Part shown: positions 1-6,544 of the stretch, piece after piece
Numbering within the stretch: the stretch's first letter is position 1
Layout of the letters: each line of letters begins with the position of its first letter
Assembly (NCBI GenBank): GCA_002327945.1
Contig: DCVY01000152.1
Span: 4,136-15,037 of the forward strand
Origin: Acidovorax delafieldii
Lineage (GTDB): Bacteria > Pseudomonadota > Gammaproteobacteria > Burkholderiales > Burkholderiaceae_C
DNA: 10,902 nt
Direction: 5' to 3'
Program-made: the position numbers and the translations under genes
Notes under the pieces: model-generated
The model's database searches: none
Seen by the model: only the letters and a program-made list of their open reading frames with translations
What the model was told of the DNA's origin: nothing

Positions 1-26
1 GCCTGCGCCGGCTTGGACGGCCCCCG

Positions 27-47
27 AAAAGCGGCCGCCTGTGGCGG
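27..47 (-). terminator. possible weak terminator hairpin downstream of pilU
   Basis: On the minus strand, 36 bases after the pilU stop codon, a 5-bp GC stem (CCGCC/GGCGG, plus-strand arms 35-39 and 43-47) with a 3-base loop is followed four bases later by TTTT. It is in the right place to end the pilT-cNMP-pilU transcript, but the stem is short and the T-run is only four bases and not adjacent. The remaining bases of 1-82 are GC-rich and show no gene I can support. Confidence 0.3.
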
Positions 48-82
48 TTGCGCCGAGGCGCCGAAGGCGACTCAGGGGAGCA

Positions 83-1219
83 TCACACGATCGCAAAGTG
101 CTCTGTGCCCGAGGACAGATCGGTTGTCTTGGCGCGCTGGCTGTTGAGTTTGATCTGCAGGCGCAGGTCGTTGAGTGAGTCGGCGTTGCGCAGCGCATCT
201 TCGTAGCTGATCACGTTGGCCTCATAGGCGTCGAACAGGGCCTGGTCGAAAGTCTGCATGCCCAGGTTGCGGCTCTTTTTCATGATTTCTTTGATCTCGG
301 CGACTTCGCCCTTGAAGATCAGGTCGGCAATCAGCGGGGTGTTGAGCATGATTTCCACCGCCGCAGCCCGGCCCTTGCCGTCCTGCTTTGGAATGAGGCG
401 CTGCGACACCAGGGCGCGCAGGTTGAGCGAGAGGTCCATCAGCAACTGGGCGCGGCGCTCTTCGGGGAAGAAGTTGATGATGCGGTCCAGCGCCTGGTTG
501 GCGCTGTTGGCGTGCAGCGTTGCCAGGCACAGGTGACCGGTTTCGGCAAACGCCACGGCATGCTCCATGGTCTCGCGGTCGCGAATTTCACCCATCAGGA
601 TCACGTCGGGTGCCTGGCGCAGCGTGTTCTTGAGGGCTGCTTCCCAGCTGTCGGTGTCCAGGCCCACTTCGCGCTGCGTCACCACGCAGTTCTTGTGCGG
701 GTGCACGAATTCGACCGGGTCTTCCACCGTGATGATGTGGCCAAACGAGTTTTCATTGCGCCAGTCCACCATCGCTGCCAGCGTGGTGGACTTGCCCGAG
801 CCCGTGGCGCCCACCAGGATGCACAGGCCCCGCTTGGTCATGGTCACTTCCTTGAGGACCTGTGGCATCCCCAGGCCGTCAATGGTGGGCAGCGCGAGCG
901 GAATCGTCCGCATCACCATGCCGACCTTGCCCTGCTGGATAAAGGCGTTGACGCGAAAGCGGCCAATGCCGGCCGGCGAGATGGCAAAGTTGCATTCCTT
1001 GGTGCGCTCGAAATCGGCCACCTGCTTGTCGCTCATGACGGCGCGCGCCAGCGTCAGGGTGTGGGTGCCGGTCAGGGGCTGGGGGGACACCTTGGTCACC
1101 TTGCCATCGACCTTGATGGCGGGCGGAAACTCTGCGGTGATGAACAAGTCGCTGCCATTGCGGCTCACCATCAGTTTGAGCAAGTCGTTGATGAATTTAC
1201 TGGCCTGATCGCGTTCCAT
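83..1219 (-). CDS. pilU: Type IV pilus twitching motility ATPase PilU
   Basis: This encodes a 378-residue secretion-type hexameric ATPase of the PilT/PilU family. It acts at the cytoplasmic base of the type IV pilus machine, where PilU works with PilT to drive pilus retraction. Visible motifs in order are Walker A GATGSGKST (about 137-145, Lys143), the Asp box HIITVEDPVEF (161-171), Walker B DVILMGEIRD (205-214) and the His box around TGHLCLATLHA (227-237). PilU rather than PilT is supported by its divergence where PilT carries AIRNLIRE (here PLIADLIFKGEVAEIKE) and by a longer C-terminal tail, about 30 residues beyond the end of PilT. The ATG at 1219 is preceded by AAGGA at good spacing. It is the last gene of a three-gene minus-strand cluster, 39 bp after the cyclic-nucleotide-binding gene, and is probably cotranscribed with it. 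I see no damage to key residues. Confidence 0.95.
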   Translation of the reverse strand: MERDQASKFINDLLKLMVSRNGSDLFITAEFPPAIKVDGKVTKVSPQPLTGTHTLTLARAVMSDKQVADFERTKECNFAISPAGIGRFRVNAFIQQGKVGMVMRTIPLALPTIDGLGMPQVLKEVTMTKRGLCILVGATGSGKSTTLAAMVDWRNENSFGHIITVEDPVEFVHPHKNCVVTQREVGLDTDSWEAALKNTLRQAPDVILMGEIRDRETMEHAVAFAETGHLCLATLHANSANQALDRIINFFPEERRAQLLMDLSLNLRALVSQRLIPKQDGKGRAAAVEIMLNTPLIADLIFKGEVAEIKEIMKKSRNLGMQTFDQALFDAYEANVISYEDALRNADSLNDLRLQIKLNSQRAKTTDLSSGTEHFAIV

Positions 1220-1258
1220 CAGAGTTCCTTTTGGGGGCTGGGTCTGCAGGACGGGTGT

Positions 1259-1894
1259 TCATTTCTGGTGGTCGCTCAGTCGGGCGCTCACGACCCGCAG
1301 GCGCAGCGACAGCTTGCGCGCCAGCAGCGCAACCAGGCTGGCGGCCAATGGGGGGTCTTCGGCCATCATCTGGTCCAGGCCTTCGGCGCTCAGCACCGCG
1401 ATTTCGCAGTCGGTGAGGGTGGTGCAGGCCGAAAAGCGGATACCGCTGTCAAGCAGCGACATTTCGCCCAGGATGTCGCCCGGCCGGGTTTCGGCCAGGC
1501 GCAATTGCTCGCCCCAGGGCTGAAGGCGGTCCACGGCGATGGTGCCCGTGAGCAGCACCACCATGAAGTTGCCGTATTCATCCTGCCGGATCACGTCGCG
1601 GTTGGCTGGCACAGAGGCAAATTCAAAAAAGCGCTCCATGCGCTCCACGGCATCCTTGTCCAGGTGGGCCATGTATTTGTCCTTGGCCCACAACGCCTGC
1701 AGCAGCTTGCCGCCGCGGTTGGGGGGCAGGCGCTTGGCGGTTACTTCCACGGCCCGTGCCTCCCAGGGCACGAGCATGGATGTATCCACGCCCTGGCTGG
1801 CAAAGGCGGTGGAGAACAGCACCGAGTCGGTGTGATCTTCTGAAAGCCTGTCCCGGCGGGTGTTACGGCGCAGAAGGCTGAGAATGCCTTTCAT
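1259..1894 (-). CDS. Cyclic nucleotide-binding domain protein between pilT and pilU
   Basis: This encodes a 211-residue protein with one CRP-like cyclic-nucleotide-binding fold at about residues 75-200. The phosphate-binding cassette reads GEMSLLDSGIRFSAC (143-157). Glu144 and Arg153 sit where cAMP-binding proteins place the ribose-contacting Glu and phosphate-contacting Arg, so ligand binding is plausible. The protein ends just after the helix following the barrel (about 183-204), leaving no room for a helix-turn-helix, so it is not a CRP/FNR transcription factor. The first 75 residues are basic at the extreme N-terminus (LLRRNTRRDR) and I do not recognise them. There is no signal peptide or membrane segment, so it is probably cytoplasmic. 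ATG at 1894 is chosen because a GGAG motif lies 6 bases upstream; an in-frame TTG at 1906 overlaps that motif. It lies 75 bp after pilT and 39 bp before pilU, implying a role in pilus retraction or its control. The ligand and the partner are inference. Confidence 0.88.
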   Translation of the reverse strand: MKGILSLLRRNTRRDRLSEDHTDSVLFSTAFASQGVDTSMLVPWEARAVEVTAKRLPPNRGGKLLQALWAKDKYMAHLDKDAVERMERFFEFASVPANRDVIRQDEYGNFMVVLLTGTIAVDRLQPWGEQLRLAETRPGDILGEMSLLDSGIRFSACTTLTDCEIAVLSAEGLDQMMAEDPPLAASLVALLARKLSLRLRVVSARLSDHQK

Positions 1895-1900
1895 AAATGG

Positions 1901-1904
1901 CTCC
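1901..1904 (-). promoter_or_regulatory. ribosome binding site deciding the cNMP-protein start
   Basis: The minus strand reads TTGGAGCCATTTATG. GGAG ends 6 bases before the ATG at 1894, an ideal spacing. The upstream in-frame TTG (1904-1906) would overlap the same motif and has no ribosome binding site of its own, so the shorter 211-residue protein is preferred. Confidence 0.7.
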
Positions 1905-1969
1905 AATGTGCGGCGTCTGTTGCCGCGGTGTCAGAAGGGGATGCTGGCTGCAACGGGGACACGAATCAA

Positions 1970-3013
1970 TCAACCCGGGAAATTCTCGGGGATCTTGGCT
2001 TTGCTGCGGGCCTCTGCGGGGCTGATGATGTTGCGCCGCACCAGATCGGTCAGGTTCTGGTCGAGCGTCTGCATACCCACGCTGTTGCTGGTCTGGATGG
2101 TGGAATACATCTGCGCCACTTTGGCCTCGCGGATCAGGTTGCGGATGGCGCTGGTGCCCAGCATGATCTCGTGCGCGGCCACGCGGCCCGAGCCGTCCTT
2201 GAGCTTGCACAGCGTTTGCGAGATCACGGCCTGCAGCGATTCGGACAGCATGGCGCGCACCATTTCCTTTTCTTCGGCGGGGAACACGTCGATGATCCGG
2301 TCGATGGTCTTGGCGGCGCTCGACGTGTGCAGCGTGCCGAACACCAGGTGGCCCGTCTCGGCGGCCGTCATGGCCAGGCGGATGGTTTCGAGGTCGCGCA
2401 TTTCGCCCACCAGAATGGCGTCGGGGTCTTCGCGCAGCGCGGACTTGAGCGCGGCGGCAAAAGACAGCGTCATCGGGCCCACTTCGCGCTGGTTGATCAG
2501 GCACTTCTTGGATTCGTGCACGAACTCGATCGGATCTTCCACCGTGAGGATGTGGCCGTATTCGGTTTCGTTCAGGTAATTCACCATGGCCGCCAGCGTG
2601 GTGGATTTGCCTGAGCCCGTGGGGCCGGTCACCAGCACCAGGCCGCGCGGCTTCAGGGCCAGGTCGCCGAAGATCTTGGGCGCGTTGAGCTGCTCCAGCG
2701 TGAGGATCTTGCTCGGAATGGTGCGGAACACGGCAGCGGCGCCGCGGTTCTGGTTGAAGGCATTGACACGAAAGCGCGCCAGGCCGTCGATTTCAAACGA
2801 AAAATCGACCTCCAGAAACTCTTCATAGGTCTTGCGCTGCGAGTCGCTCATGATGTCGTACACCATGGCGTGCACGGTTTTGTGGTCCAGTGCATCCACA
2901 TTGATGCGCCGCACATCTCCATGGACCCGGATCATGGGTGGCAGGCCCGATGACAAGTGCAGGTCGGAAGCCTTGTTTTTGACGCTGAATGCGAGCAACT
3001 GGGTAATGTCCAC
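1970..3013 (-). CDS. pilT: Type IV pilus retraction ATPase PilT
   Basis: This encodes a 347-residue hexameric motor ATPase that powers depolymerisation of the type IV pilus and twitching motility from the inner-membrane base. Motifs in order are Walker A GPTGSGKST (130-138, Lys136), the Asp box HILTVEDPIEF (154-164, Glu163), Walker B DAILVGEMRD (198-207, Glu204), the His box TGHLVFGTLHT (220-230, His222 and His229) and the PilT hallmark AIRNLIRE (289-296). These positions match the classical PilT numbering, which supports the chosen start. That start is a GTG at 3013 giving the typical N-terminus MDITQLLAFSVKNKASDLHL, preceded by AGAGGG. A longer reading to 3070 runs back through the yggS start and is unlikely. 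The gene is first in the pilT-cNMP-pilU cluster and diverges from yggS with only 37 bp between start codons. The protein is intact. Confidence 0.96.
   Translation of the reverse strand: MDITQLLAFSVKNKASDLHLSSGLPPMIRVHGDVRRINVDALDHKTVHAMVYDIMSDSQRKTYEEFLEVDFSFEIDGLARFRVNAFNQNRGAAAVFRTIPSKILTLEQLNAPKIFGDLALKPRGLVLVTGPTGSGKSTTLAAMVNYLNETEYGHILTVEDPIEFVHESKKCLINQREVGPMTLSFAAALKSALREDPDAILVGEMRDLETIRLAMTAAETGHLVFGTLHTSSAAKTIDRIIDVFPAEEKEMVRAMLSESLQAVISQTLCKLKDGSGRVAAHEIMLGTSAIRNLIREAKVAQMYSTIQTSNSVGMQTLDQNLTDLVRRNIISPAEARSKAKIPENFPG
2979..3007 (+). promoter_or_regulatory. candidate sigma-70 promoter for yggS, inside the pilT 5' end
   Basis: TTGACG (2979-2984) is followed after 17 bases by GGTAAT (3002-3007). 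These match the -35 consensus at 5 of 6 positions and the -10 at 4 of 6. Transcription would begin near 3014 and give a leader of about 37 bases. Because only 37 bp separate the divergent start codons, the yggS promoter has to lie at least partly inside the pilT reading frame unless yggS is read from farther away. Confidence 0.35.
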
Positions 3014-3018
3014 GGGTT

Positions 3019-3024
3019 CCCTCT
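3019..3024 (-). promoter_or_regulatory. ribosome binding site for the pilT GTG start
   Basis: The minus strand reads AGAGGGAACCCGTG. The purine-rich AGAGGG ends 5 bases before the GTG at 3013. Together with the conserved PilT N-terminus this favours GTG over any start farther upstream. Confidence 0.6.
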
Positions 3025-3047
3025 CTCGTTTGGTACGCTTATTGTTC

Positions 3048-3077
3048 ATTATGACCACGATTGATAACAAGCTTCAA
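3048..3077 (-). promoter_or_regulatory. candidate sigma-70 promoter for pilT, inside the yggS 5' end
   Basis: On the minus strand TTGAAG (plus coordinates 3072-3077) is followed after 18 bases by CATAAT (3048-3053). Both hexamers are close to consensus. The -10 hexamer covers the yggS ATG. Transcription would begin near 3041, leaving a pilT leader of about 28 bases containing the AGAGGG ribosome binding site. This is a by-eye call. Confidence 0.35.
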
Positions 3078-3767
3078 CAGGTTCGGGCTCGCATCGCGCA
3101 GGCCTGTGCTGCCGCAGGACGGGATCCCGCCAGCGTTGCCTTGCTGGCCGTTTCCAAAACCTTTGGTGCCGAGGCGGTGGTGCAGGCGGCTGCCGCCGGC
3201 CAGCGTGCGTTTGGCGAAAACTACATCCAGGAGGGGGTGGACAAGATTGCCGCAGTGGGGCGGGCGTTCGTGCCCGCGCTGCAATGGCACTGCATCGGCC
3301 CCATCCAGAGCAACAAGACGCGGCTGGTGGCCGAGCACTTTGATTGGGTGCAAACGGTGGACCGGCTCAAGACTGCCGTGCGTCTGTCGGCCCAGCGCCC
3401 GGACCATTTGCCGCCCCTGCAGATCTGCATTCAGGTGAACATCGACGGCGGCCCCACCAAGTCGGGGGTGGTGCCAGCCGATACGCTGGCGCTGGTGCGC
3501 GCTGTGGCAAGACTGCCACGCCTGCGGGTGCGCGGGCTGATGAGCATCCCGGACCATGCGCCCGATTTCGAAGCGCAACGGGCAATCTACCAAAGCGCCA
3601 AAGCGCTTTTTGACCAGATAGCGGCCCTGGGAGAGCCCGGGCTCGAAGACTTTGACACCCTGTCCATGGGCATGACCGCCGACCTGGAGGCCGCCATCCA
3701 CGCGGGCAGCACCCTGGTGCGCGTGGGCACAGGCATCTTTGGCGACCGGACCAACCCGGTGCCCTGA
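3051..3767 (+). CDS. yggS: YggS/PLPBP family pyridoxal phosphate homeostasis protein
   Basis: This encodes a 238-residue, single-domain PLP-binding TIM-barrel protein. The family carries PLP but has no demonstrated enzymatic activity; it buffers cytosolic PLP and affects amino-acid and keto-acid balance. The PLP-binding lysine is Lys36 in LLAVSK. Other hallmarks are GENYIQE (55-61), WHCIGPIQSNK (the HxIGxLQxNK motif), RGLMSIP and the C-terminal SMGMTADLEAAIHAGST followed by VRVGTGIFG, which forms the phosphate-binding end. Length is typical. The ATG at 3051 gives the usual family N-terminus but I see no Shine-Dalgarno sequence before it. It diverges from pilT; pilT beside yggS is a recurrent arrangement in proteobacteria. 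Confidence 0.94.
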   Translation: MTTIDNKLQQVRARIAQACAAAGRDPASVALLAVSKTFGAEAVVQAAAAGQRAFGENYIQEGVDKIAAVGRAFVPALQWHCIGPIQSNKTRLVAEHFDWVQTVDRLKTAVRLSAQRPDHLPPLQICIQVNIDGGPTKSGVVPADTLALVRAVARLPRLRVRGLMSIPDHAPDFEAQRAIYQSAKALFDQIAALGEPGLEDFDTLSMGMTADLEAAIHAGSTLVRVGTGIFGDRTNPVP

Positions 3768-3803
3768 TCTCTCGCCACAACGCAGCGCGGGACCGCCGGG
3801 CGG

Positions 3804-3834
3804 TGCAGCGCAGGCCACGCAAACGTGCGCTGCA
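3804..3834. repeat. inverted repeat between yggS and the aminotransferase
   Basis: A perfect 9-bp inverted repeat, TGCAGCGCA (3804-3812) and TGCGCTGCA (3826-3834), encloses a 13-base loop; an alternative inner CACG/CGTG pairing is also possible. It starts 37 bases after the yggS stop and could slow or end transcription, but no T-run follows, so it is not called as an intrinsic terminator. The rest of 3768-3919 holds no gene I can support and no promoter convincing enough to list. Confidence 0.4.
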
Positions 3835-3919
3835 GCCCGTGCTAAGCTGATTTACCCCTTTGCGGCGTGCCGCCCGTGTGGTGGCCTGCAGCCTCACAAC
3901 CCGTCAACGGAGACCTTTC

Positions 3920-5059
3920 ATGCCCGGATTGTTGCCCGATATCGACCCCGATGGCCTGCTCGAATTCTCGGTGGTCTACACCGACCGAGCGCTCAATCAC
4001 ATGTCCCAGCGCTTCACGGGCGTGATGCAGGACATCCTGGTCACGCTCAAGGAGGTGTACCACGCCCACACCGCCGTGATCGTGCCCGGCAGCGGCACTT
4101 TTGGCATGGAGGCCGTGGCGCGCCAGTTCGCCAACCAGCAAAAAGTGCTCATCGTGCGCAACGGCTGGTTCAGCTACCGCTGGAGCCAGATATTCGATGC
4201 CGACAAAGGCCTGGATGGTGGCGCCGTGGTCTGCAAGGCGCGCCAGCAGGGCAGCGGCCCGCAGGCGCCCTGGGCACCGTGCCCGGCCGACGAGGTGGCT
4301 GCCACCATCCGTGCCGAAAAGCCCAAAGTGGTGTTCGCACCGCATGTGGAGACGGCCAGCGGCATCCTCTTGTCTGACGACTACCTGCGCACCCTGACGG
4401 CGGCGGCGCACGAGGTGGGCGCGCTCTTCGTGCTCGACTGCGTGGCATCGGGTGCCATGTGGGTGGACATGCAGGCCACGGGCGTGGACGTGCTGATTTC
4501 CGCGCCGCAAAAGGGCTGGAGCGGCTCGCCTTGCTGCGCCATGGTGATGTTGTCTGAGCGGGCGCGCCAGGCCATCGAGGGCACCACGAGCAGCAGTTTC
4601 TCGTGCGACCTCAAGAAATGGATGCAGATCGCCGAGGGTTACGAAAAGGGCCAGCACGCCTACCACACCACCATGCCCACCGACGGTCTGGTGCGCCTGC
4701 GTGACGTGATGCTCGAAACCCGCGCCTACGGCTTTGCCAACGTGCAGGGCGAGCAGATCGCGTTGGGCGCCAAGGTGCGCGCGCTGCTCGAATCGCGCGG
4801 CTTTCCCAGCGTGGCGGCCGAAGGCTTCAAGGCGCCCGGCGTGGTGGTGAGCTACACCACCGACCCCGGCATCCACAATGGCAAGAAATTCGCGCAGGTG
4901 GGGCTGCAGACCGCCGCTGGCGTGCCACTGCAATGCGACGAGGGGCCGGACTTCAAAACCTTCCGCATCGGCCTGTTCGGCCTGGACAAATGGCACAACG
5001 TGGAGCGCACCGTGGGCCATCTGTCCCGGGCGCTGGAGCAGATCGCGTCGGCGGGTTGA
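3920..5059 (+). CDS. Class V PLP-dependent aminotransferase, alanine/serine-glyoxylate type
   Basis: This encodes a 379-residue fold-type I aminotransferase of class V. The PLP Schiff-base lysine is Lys198 in ISAPQKGWSG, the pyridine-nitrogen aspartate is Asp173 in VLDCVAS, and the small-residue cofactor loop is GSGTFGMEA (57-65). HVETASGI (142-149) corresponds to the HxESSTG segment of alanine-glyoxylate aminotransferases, and FRIGLFG lies near the C-terminus. Such enzymes transfer an amino group from alanine, serine or a related donor to glyoxylate or pyruvate. The exact substrates cannot be read from the sequence. ATG at 3920 is preceded by GGAGA at 6 bases, so the longer frame opening at 3860 is rejected. 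It follows yggS by 152 bp and precedes the DUF445 gene by 45 bp, probably in the same transcript as the latter. A phosphonate- or cysteine-related class V function is possible but less likely. Confidence 0.88.
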   Translation: MPGLLPDIDPDGLLEFSVVYTDRALNHMSQRFTGVMQDILVTLKEVYHAHTAVIVPGSGTFGMEAVARQFANQQKVLIVRNGWFSYRWSQIFDADKGLDGGAVVCKARQQGSGPQAPWAPCPADEVAATIRAEKPKVVFAPHVETASGILLSDDYLRTLTAAAHEVGALFVLDCVASGAMWVDMQATGVDVLISAPQKGWSGSPCCAMVMLSERARQAIEGTTSSSFSCDLKKWMQIAEGYEKGQHAYHTTMPTDGLVRLRDVMLETRAYGFANVQGEQIALGAKVRALLESRGFPSVAAEGFKAPGVVVSYTTDPGIHNGKKFAQVGLQTAAGVPLQCDEGPDFKTFRIGLFGLDKWHNVERTVGHLSRALEQIASAG

Positions 5060-5104
5060 GAGAGACGGCCCGAGCGCTGCGATCCCTGCCCAGCGTGGTT
5101 GACC

Positions 5105-6403
5105 ATGCACAACGCTGACCAAAGCCCTGCGCACCAGTCTTTGCGCGCTGCCAAGCGGCGGGCCCTGGGTCTGCTGCTGCTGGTGACCGCGGTGTTCCTG
5201 GTCACCAGCGTGGTTGAGCGTGGTCTGGCGCTCGACTGCGTGAAAGCCATGGCCGAGGCCGCCATGGTGGGTGCCCTGGCCGACTGGTTTGCGGTGGTGG
5301 CGCTGTTTCGCCGGCCGCTGGGGCTGCCCATACCGCACACCGCCGTTATCCCCCGCAGCAAGGATCGCATTGGCACTAACCTGGCTGCCTTTGTGCGCGA
5401 CCGTTTTCTCGACCCGCCCTCCCTGCTAGCGCTGCTGCGGCGCCACGACCCCGCCCTGCGGCTGGCCCAATGGCTGGGTGATGCGGGCAACGCCAGCCTG
5501 CTGGGGCAGCAGGCGGCGCGGCTGCTCAGTGCGGCACTCGATACCGTGCAGGACGCGCAGATGGAGCGCTTCATCCGCAAGGCCGCGCGCACCCTGATTG
5601 GGCGGGTGGATCTGTCGGGCACCCTGGCCACGGTGCTGGGGGCGCTCACCCACAACGGGCGCCACCAGGCGCTGCTCGACGATGCGCTGGGCCGGCTGAT
5701 TGGGGTGCTGCAGGGGGAGGGCACGCGCCACCTGATTGCCACCACCATCGTGCAGTGGCTCAAGAAAGAGCATCCCCTCAAGGAAAAAATGCTGCCCACC
5801 GACTGGCTGGGCGACAAGGGCTCGGCCATGATCGCCAACGCGCTCGAAGCCCTGCTGGCCGACGTGGCGCAGAACCCGCAGCACCAGCTGCGCGAACAGT
5901 TTGACGCGGCCGTGCAGCGGCTGGTGCTGCGGCTGCAGACCGATCCGGATTGGGCGCGCAAGGGCGATGAGATCCGGCGCTACCTGCAGACCAATGCCAC
6001 CCTGGGCCGCTATGTGCAGGACTTGTGGCAAGGAATGCGCCTGGCCCTGCAGCGCGACCTGGCCGACGAGCACTCGGCCGTGGCGCGCAACGTGAATGCC
6101 ATGGGCGCGTGGTTTGGCCGCTCGCTGGCGGGCGATGTGGCGCTGCGCCAGTCGCTCAACGAGCGGCTGGAAAGCTGGGTGCAGGGGCTGGCGCCCGATG
6201 CGGCGCAGTTTGCCGCGCAACACATACAGGACACGGTGCAGCGCTGGGACGCGCAGGAGTTGTCGCAGTTGATCGAGCTGAACATTGGCAAGGATTTGCA
6301 GTACATCCGGATCAATGGGACGGTGGTGGGTGGGTTGATTGGGCTGGTGTTGTTTGGGGTGTCACACGCGGGGGAGATTGGGCGGGCTTTGATGTCTGGG
6401 TGA
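5105..6403 (+). CDS. DUF445 (YjiN-like) membrane protein
   Basis: This encodes a 432-residue protein of the DUF445 family, whose biochemical role is unknown. The family signature sits near the N-terminus: AEAAMVGALADWFAVVALF (50-68), then RRPLGLPIPHTAVIP and RIGTNLAAFV. One hydrophobic segment lies at about 20-37 and a second, glycine-rich one at about 405-421 (VVGGLIGLVLFG). The 350 residues between are helical and charged, with no catalytic motif I recognise. It is therefore probably anchored in the inner membrane at both ends. Length is usual for the family. The ATG at 5105 is two codons inside an in-frame TTG at 5099; neither has a strong Shine-Dalgarno sequence. It starts 45 bp after the aminotransferase and is likely cotranscribed. 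The last 100 or so bases switch to G- and T-ending codons (ggg, ttg, gtg) unlike the rest of the gene. Confidence 0.88.
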   Translation: MHNADQSPAHQSLRAAKRRALGLLLLVTAVFLVTSVVERGLALDCVKAMAEAAMVGALADWFAVVALFRRPLGLPIPHTAVIPRSKDRIGTNLAAFVRDRFLDPPSLLALLRRHDPALRLAQWLGDAGNASLLGQQAARLLSAALDTVQDAQMERFIRKAARTLIGRVDLSGTLATVLGALTHNGRHQALLDDALGRLIGVLQGEGTRHLIATTIVQWLKKEHPLKEKMLPTDWLGDKGSAMIANALEALLADVAQNPQHQLREQFDAAVQRLVLRLQTDPDWARKGDEIRRYLQTNATLGRYVQDLWQGMRLALQRDLADEHSAVARNVNAMGAWFGRSLAGDVALRQSLNERLESWVQGLAPDAAQFAAQHIQDTVQRWDAQELSQLIELNIGKDLQYIRINGTVVGGLIGLVLFGVSHAGEIGRALMSG

Positions 6404-6438
6404 GGTTGCGGTGGTTTTTGCTGTTGTGGCTGTGCTGA

Positions 6439-6459
6439 GGGTGGGGGTGGGGGTGGGGG
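6439..6459 (+). other. G-quadruplex-forming G-tract (GGGGGT repeats)
   Basis: Four G-tracts of 3, 5, 5 and 5 bases are separated by single T bases, the most compact and stable class of intramolecular G-quadruplex motif. It lies 35 bases after the DUF445 stop, on the coding strand, and would therefore be present in the 3' end of that transcript. It is also a short tandem repeat with a unit of six bases, so copy number may vary between strains. Confidence 0.7.
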
Positions 6460-6473
6460 CCGGGTCTCGGCCC
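6457..6473 (+). repeat. GC hairpin following the G-tract
   Basis: GGGCCG (6457-6462) and CGGCCC (6468-6473) form a 6-bp GC stem with a 5-base loop. It shares its first bases with the last G-tract, so hairpin and quadruplex would be mutually exclusive. No T-run follows. It may contribute to 3'-end formation of the DUF445 transcript. Confidence 0.45.
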
Positions 6474-6484
6474 TGCGTCCGGTG

Positions 6485-6514
6485 CACTTTCTTTCGCTTC
6501 GCCAAAAGAAAGTG
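6485..6514. repeat. perfect 10-bp inverted repeat, likely a dispersed intergenic element
   Basis: CACTTTCTTT (6485-6494) and AAAGAAAGTG (6505-6514) are perfect inverted arms around a 10-base loop. The flanks GGTGC (6481-6485) and GCACC (6516-6520) extend the pairing with a small bulge. The core with its loop CGCTTCGCCA resembles an intergenic repeat I recall from many Burkholderiales genomes. It sits between convergent genes, and read on either strand the hairpin ends in mixed A/G or C/T bases, so it could act as a bidirectional 3'-end element. Multicopy status cannot be tested in this window. Confidence 0.6.
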
Positions 6515-6544
6515 AGCACCGGGTTTATGCCGACCGGCGGGTGC

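Noticed and set aside
512..1843. A 443-codon plus-strand frame antisense to pilU and the CNB gene
   Set aside because: It crosses two confidently identified genes and the gap between them, and its product has no domain features.
1259..1894. The CNB gene as a CRP/FNR-type transcription factor
   Set aside because: The protein ends right after the helix following the cyclic-nucleotide barrel, so there is no C-terminal helix-turn-helix.
1895..1969. A possible attenuator or small gene between pilT and the CNB gene
   Set aside because: Only a 5-bp GTGTC/GACAC pairing with a long loop is visible and there is no coding frame, so I see no supportable feature beyond the ribosome binding site.
3014..3070. 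An extended PilT N-terminus starting at 3070
   Set aside because: It adds 19 residues not usual for PilT and overlaps the yggS start. The GTG at 3013 has a ribosome binding site and gives the standard N-terminus and motif numbering.
3842..5338. A 498-codon minus-strand frame across the aminotransferase and the start of DUF445
   Set aside because: It spans two real genes and their gap, has low-complexity composition (His, Arg, Gly, Gln) and no recognisable family. It is typical of GC-rich antisense frames.
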